From: Chthoniobacter flavus Ellin428
GTDB taxonomy: Bacteria > Verrucomicrobiota > Verrucomicrobiia > Chthoniobacterales > Chthoniobacteraceae
Direction of reading: 5' to 3'
DNA: 64,000 bases
NCBI RefSeq assembly: GCF_000173075.1
Contig: NZ_ABVL01000016.1
Span: 62,001-126,000 of the forward strand
Shown here: one piece after another, positions 60,094 to 64,000 of the stretch
Numbering within the stretch: the first letter of the stretch is position 1
How the letters are laid out: each line of letters starts with the position of its first letter
Notes under the pieces: model-generated
Database searches by the model: none
The model's input: only the letters and a program-made list of their open reading frames with translations
Told to the model about the DNA's origin: nothing
Position numbers and translations under genes: made by a program

Positions 60094-60873
60094 CTACGCA
60101 TGGCGTTTCTTGCGGCCGAGATAGACGTCGAGGACGCGTTCGTTGTTTTGGACTTCGTCCACGCCGCCTTCGCAGAGCACCGAGCCCTGGTGCAGCACCG
60201 TGACTTTGCGGCCGGCGGCGATCTGGCGGACGAAAACCATGTCGTGCTCGATGACGACGATGGTGTGTTCGCCGGCGAGCGAGAGGAGCAGTTCGCCGGT
60301 CTTGTGCGTCTCGATGTCGGTCATGCCGGCGGCGGGTTCGTCGACGAGCAAGAGCTTGGCGTTTTGCGCGAGCAGCATGCCGATTTCCAGCCACTGTTTC
60401 TGGCCGTGCGCCAGCGCGCCGGCTTTCCAATCGCGTTGGTTGGTGAGGTTGATGATCTTCAGGATCTCATCCATCCGATCCCGCTCCGTACTGCTGGGGC
60501 GATGGAAGAGCGAGGACCACACTCCGCGACTGCCTTCGAGCGAGAGAAGCAGGTTTTCCCACACGGAATGGTCGGTGTAGACCGTGGGCGTCTGAAATTT
60601 CCGTCCGATACCGAGACGATAGATCTGGTATTCATTCATCCGCGTCACGTCGTGCGTGCCTTCGAATTCGATCTTGCCGGCGTCCGGCTTGGTGCGGCCG
60701 GTGATGAGATCGAGGAAGGTCGTCTTGCCGGCGCCATTGGGGCCGATGACGGTGCGCAATTCGCCGCGATCGAGATAGAAGTTGAGATCCGTGATCGCCT
60801 TGAATCCGCTGAAGGTTTTGTTCACGCCTTCCGCCGCGAGGAGAAACTGTTTCTGCGTGCTTTCGATTTTCAT
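60094..60873 (-). CDS. urtD: Urea ABC transporter ATP-binding protein UrtD
   Basis: First ATPase of the urea importer, 259 residues from the ATG at 60873 (the frame extends upstream only because urtC is antisense-free there). Walker A 'TVIGPNGAGKTTFLDLITGR', 'LGIGRKFQTPTVYTDHSVWE' (Q-loop, typical of UrtD), the signature variant 'GALAHGQKQWLEIGMLLAQN', Walker B 'LLLVDEPAAGMTDIETHKTG' and H-loop 'IVVIEHDMVFVRQIA' are present. The start overlaps the urtC stop (ATGA). The last residues 'VYLGRKKRHA' abut the family D hairpin. Confidence 0.94.
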   Translation of the reverse strand: MKIESTQKQFLLAAEGVNKTFSGFKAITDLNFYLDRGELRTVIGPNGAGKTTFLDLITGRTKPDAGKIEFEGTHDVTRMNEYQIYRLGIGRKFQTPTVYTDHSVWENLLLSLEGSRGVWSSLFHRPSSTERDRMDEILKIINLTNQRDWKAGALAHGQKQWLEIGMLLAQNAKLLLVDEPAAGMTDIETHKTGELLLSLAGEHTIVVIEHDMVFVRQIAAGRKVTVLHQGSVLCEGGVDEVQNNERVLDVYLGRKKRHA

Positions 60874-62015
60874 GACTTGGCGTTGGCGGGTTCCACATTG
60901 GGGGCGACCGGTGCCGTTTCCGGAGGTGCCGGTTTCTTTTTCAACAGCCCGCGCAATTGCGCGGGCAATCCGACAATGCCCTTCGGCATGAAGAGGACGA
61001 TGAGGATGAAGAGCACTCCGAGGATGATCAGCCAGTAATCGGGATACTTCGTCGTCGCCCAACTCTTGAGCGCGTTGACACCGATTGCGCCGATGATGGG
61101 GCCGACGATCGTCCCGCGTCCGCCGACCGCGCACCAGACCACGGCCTCGAGCGATTTATCCGTCGCCAATTCGCTGGGGTTGATGATCCCGACCTGCGGA
61201 ACATACAGCGCGCCCCCGAGCGCGGCGATGATTCCCGCCACGACGAAGATGAAGAGCTTGTAGTTCGCCGCAGCGTAACCGGAGAAGAGCACGCGCGTTT
61301 CCGAGTCGCGAATGGCCCGCTGCACGAGGCCGAACTTCGTCGTCGTGAGCCAGCGGGCGAAGACATACACCGCGACGAGGAGCAGCGCGGTCGCGATATA
61401 AAGTCCGCGTTGGGTGGCGGGCTCACGTAAGTTGTAGCCGAGGATGCGCTTGAAATCGGTGAAGCCGTTGTTGCCGCCCATGGTGACATCATTCTGCAGC
61501 AGGAAGATGTAAGCTGCGTAAGTGAGCGCCTGGGTGAGGATGGAGAAATACACGCCCTTGATGCGCGAGCGGAAACCGAAGAACCCGAAGATCAGCGCGA
61601 GCAGGCCCGGCACGGCGATGACCATCAGCACTGCGACCGGGAACGAATAGAACGGCCGCCAAAACGAAGGCAAAAACGTATGGCCGAGGAAGACCATGAA
61701 ATCCGGCAATAGATTCGGATTGTTCCCCGACTTGTAGTACTGGCCATCCTTCCCGATCATGAGCATGAGATTCATGCCGAGCATGTAACCGCCGAGAGAG
61801 AAGAAGAGTGACTGGCCAAGACTGAGCAGACCGGTATACCCCCAGAGCAGGTCCACCGAGATCGCGAGCAGGCCGTAGCAGAGATATTTGCCCCAGAGGT
61901 TGATCGTGAAATTGCTCACCGCCCCGGACGCATTCAGCGCCGGGAGCGCGACGATGAGAATCAGCGCGATGAGCGTTGCGAGGCCGAGTTCGATCTTGGA
62001 GATGTTGCGTTTCAT
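60870..62015 (-). CDS. urtC: Urea ABC transporter permease UrtC
   Basis: LivM-type inner-membrane permease, 381 residues. It starts 'MKRNISKIELGLATLIALIL' and has about nine membrane helices, with 'ISVDLLWGYTGLLSLGQSLF', 'FFGFRSRIKGVYFSILTQAL', 'DVTMGGNNGFTDFKRILGYN' and 'EAVVWCAVGGRGTIVGPIIG' as family markers. A Pro/Ala-rich tail follows. The frame is open far upstream into urtB, but only because of the urtB lesions; the ATG at 62015 is the natural start. Confidence 0.94.
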   Translation of the reverse strand: MKRNISKIELGLATLIALILIVALPALNASGAVSNFTINLWGKYLCYGLLAISVDLLWGYTGLLSLGQSLFFSLGGYMLGMNLMLMIGKDGQYYKSGNNPNLLPDFMVFLGHTFLPSFWRPFYSFPVAVLMVIAVPGLLALIFGFFGFRSRIKGVYFSILTQALTYAAYIFLLQNDVTMGGNNGFTDFKRILGYNLREPATQRGLYIATALLLVAVYVFARWLTTTKFGLVQRAIRDSETRVLFSGYAAANYKLFIFVVAGIIAALGGALYVPQVGIINPSELATDKSLEAVVWCAVGGRGTIVGPIIGAIGVNALKSWATTKYPDYWLIILGVLFILIVLFMPKGIVGLPAQLRGLLKKKPAPPETAPVAPNVEPANAKS

Positions 62016-62049
62016 CGAAGGAAAAGGGGAGTGATCGTCAGCGCGCGGC

Positions 62050-63808
62050 TCATTCCTCCAGGCTCCGGCTCTTGGTGACGAAAATGCCCGCGGGGCGCCA
62101 TTGCAGGAAGAGGATGATGCCGACGAGCACGAGGATCTTGCCGAGCACCGGATTGCCGAGGGTTTGTTGCAAGCTTTGATCGATGACCCCGATGCCCCAG
62201 CGCGCTGATCACCGTGCCGATGAGATTGCCGACGCCACCCACGACCACGGTCATGAAGGCATTGACGATGTAATCCTGCCCGAGGCTCGGACCGACATTG
62301 CCGATCTGGCTGAGGAACGCGCCGGCCAGGCCCGCGAGGCCCGCTGCCGAAGCCGAAGGTGAGCATGTTCACCCTTTCGGTCTTCACGCCCATGCAGGCC
62401 GCCATGGTGCGGTTCTGCACCACGGCGCGGATGAGCAGACCGAGCGACGTGCGCGTGAGCAGAAGATGCGTGCCGATGATGATGACGACGGCGAAGCCAA
62501 TGACGAAGACGCGGTTCCAGTCGAAGGTGATGTCGGAGATGGTCCAGTTGCCGCTGAGATACGCCGGGCTGTAGACCTGCACGTTATTCGCCCCGAAGGT
62601 GAGCCGGAAAAGCTGCTGGAGGACGAGCGAAACGCCCCACGTCGCGAGGAGACTTTCCAGCGGGCGGCGGTAGAGGAAGCGGATGACACAACGCTCCAGC
62701 AAAATTCCAACGAGCGCGGCGACGATGAAGCTCATCGGCAGAGCGATGAGAAAGTAAAAGTCGAGTTTGCTGCCCTGAAGACCCAAGCCCGAAAGGCGAA
62801 GGGTGTAAGGCTGGGTGAAGAACAGCGGGATCTGCAACACGACGCCGGTGGCGAAGAGTCCCTGGATGACATAGGTCGTGTAAGCACCCACGGCGATGAG
62901 CTCTCCATGGGCCATGTTGATCACGCCCATCAGACCGAAGGTGATGGCGAGGCCGATCGCCGCGACGAGGAGAATCGAGCCCGTCGAAAGCCCGTGGAAA
63001 GCGGCGCTGGCGGTGTTCACCCTCTTGATGTGGGCAACGATATCGGCGACGGCCGCGTTGGCCGCCTGAACCACGGCCGGTTTGCCGGCGCTGTCTTTGG
63101 CGAGTTGCGTGAGCGAATCCTGGCTGGCGATCGAGCCCATCGCGCCGAGCGCCTTGGCCGCGGCGATCTGCACCTCGGGCTTTTCGTCCTTGAGCTGAAT
63201 GCGTGCGATGGCCTCGTTCAACGCGGCCCGCACCTTTCCGTCTTTTTCCGTCTGCTGCAGCTTGAAGAGCGCGGGCAATTTCTCCGGATTCTGCAACATG
63301 CCGAGCATGCCGATCGCCGTGAACCGCTTGTCGCGGTCGGGATCGCTCAGCGCGAGCATGTCGAGCACGCCCTTCATCGTCGCGCGGAGATTGGAGTCGT
63401 GCTCCGCGGTATCCAGGTCGCTGGCCACGAGGCGCACCGGCTTTCCGGCGGCGTCTTTGAGCGGCTGGCCGTCGTCCACGCGGAGGGCGGCTTGTTTGTC
63501 ATCCGCATCTTTTTCCTCGAGCAACGTCACGGGCACCTTGTGATCGTCGTCGATCTTGCAGAGAAAATCGTGTCCTCCTTCCACGAGGTCAACAGCACGG
63601 GAATGACCGGGTCGGACTGCCCGATGAGGCTGTTGATCAACGCGGTCTTCTTGTCCGCATCCTCCTCGAGAATCGCCTTGGCGATAGTCTGCCGCGCGCT
63701 GTCGGCTCCGCGCAATGGCAGCAAGGTGAGGAGTGAGTAAAAACTCCAGACCAGCAGGCGCAGCCAGATGCGTGAGCGGGTACGCCGGAGCAGAGGAGTT
63801 ACTGTCAT
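62050..63808 (-). CDS. urtB: Urea ABC transporter permease UrtB, frameshifted three times
   Basis: LivH-type permease with an N-terminal extension. The ATG at 63808 gives 'MTVTPLLRRTRSRIWLRLLV', then a signal-like helix and 'IAKAILEEDADKKTALINSL'. A base is missing near 63570, after which the frame resumes with 'LCKIDDDHKVPVTLLEEK' and a helical HEAT-like region ('FTAIGMLGMLQNPEKLPALF', 'AAAKALGAMGSIASQDSLTQ'). The permease core follows ('GLAITFGLMGVINMAHGELI', 'TRTSLGLLIRAVVQNRTMAA'). Extra bases near 62335 and 62190 break the C-terminal part, which is otherwise normal ('TVVVGGVGNLIGTVISA', ending 'IFVTKSRSLEE' at 62050). Corrected length is about 585 residues. Confidence 0.9.
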
Positions 63809-63942
63809 AAAGCGTTTTAAAAAAGTGCGTAATGACCGATGAAAACGGAAAGAGGGGCGGGGCCGCACTGGGTGGCGCCCGCCCCTCCAAACCAAACCCC
63901 TAAAGGCTCAGGTAACGAATGTGTGTGAGAGGCGCGGCGCGA

Positions 63943-64000
63943 TCACTTCGCGGCGGCGGTGTCCTTCGGCTTGAAGGTACCCTTGAGGAAGGGTTCGCCG
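63943..64000 (-). CDS. urtA: C-terminal end of urea ABC transporter substrate-binding protein
   Basis: Only 18 codons and the stop are inside the window ('GEPFLKGTFKPKDTAAAK'). The position, directly upstream of urtB with a 134-base gap, is where urtA is normally found. The residues alone are too few for a firm assignment. Confidence 0.65.
   Translation of the reverse strand, partial: GEPFLKGTFKPKDTAAAK

Noticed and set aside
60870..63890. A single open frame of about 1000 codons covering most of urtB and all of urtC, as if the permeases were fused
   Set aside because: The join passes through non-homologous sequence; the proper UrtB C terminus with its own stop at 62050 is in other frames, and urtC has its own ATG at 62015. 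The frame is an artefact of the urtB indels.

Overview
The window is 64 kb of GC-rich, gene-dense bacterial chromosome. The best taxonomic clue is the gene set at 35.8-42.9 kb. It matches, in order, the type IV pilus-like cluster first described in Akkermansia muciniphila (Amuc_1098 to Amuc_1102), which points to Verrucomicrobiota. The urea system, sulfate assimilation and many hairpin repeats suggest a free-living, soil or freshwater type rather than a gut one; that last step is inference. I saw no phage, insertion sequence, CRISPR array, tRNA or rRNA.

Layout. 0-6 kb: end of nuoA, a Dabb protein, glgA, a PTS IIA protein, argS and a metallo-beta-lactamase-fold hydrolase. 6-12.4 kb: a tail-specific protease, an unknown protein, recO and transketolase. 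12.5-15.5 kb: cysH-cysD-cysN (sulfate activation and reduction). 15.6-28 kb: a glycosyltransferase-like protein, the lhr-pdeM DNA-repair pair, a GHL10 glycoside hydrolase, bpt, a CBS/DRTGG-type family II pyrophosphatase, a lipoprotein, an FHA-REC regulator and prfC. 28-32.8 kb: DAHP synthase, small secreted proteins and a PAS protein. 32.8-43 kb: one long minus-strand run, Amuc_1102-1101-1100-1099-1098 homologues followed by coaE, rho and rnd. 43-46.7 kb: a UDP-glucuronate decarboxylase-like epimerase, a priming sugar transferase, aroD and a small response regulator. 46.8-50.2 kb: a secreted protein and a coupled TPR-AAA/TPR-membrane pair. 50.2-64 kb: a urea locus on the minus strand, urtA(partial)-urtB-urtC-urtD-urtE, a hydroxyacid dehydrogenase, ureA-B-C-E-F, a GMC oxidoreductase pair, then ureG-ureD. 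It would take up urea by ABC transport and hydrolyse it with nickel urease.

Two features run through the whole window. First, at least eight otherwise good genes are broken by single-base changes: nuoA, cysD, a lipoprotein gene, a secreted-protein gene, rho, the Amuc_1100 homologue (an in-frame TAG), a hydroxyacid dehydrogenase and urtB. Because several of these are housekeeping genes and most lesions are +1, sequence or assembly error is the likeliest cause, but it should be tested. Second, the gaps between genes hold several families of imperfect inverted repeats, some with more than one copy here, and two such sequences appear to have entered the coding regions of ureD and ureE.
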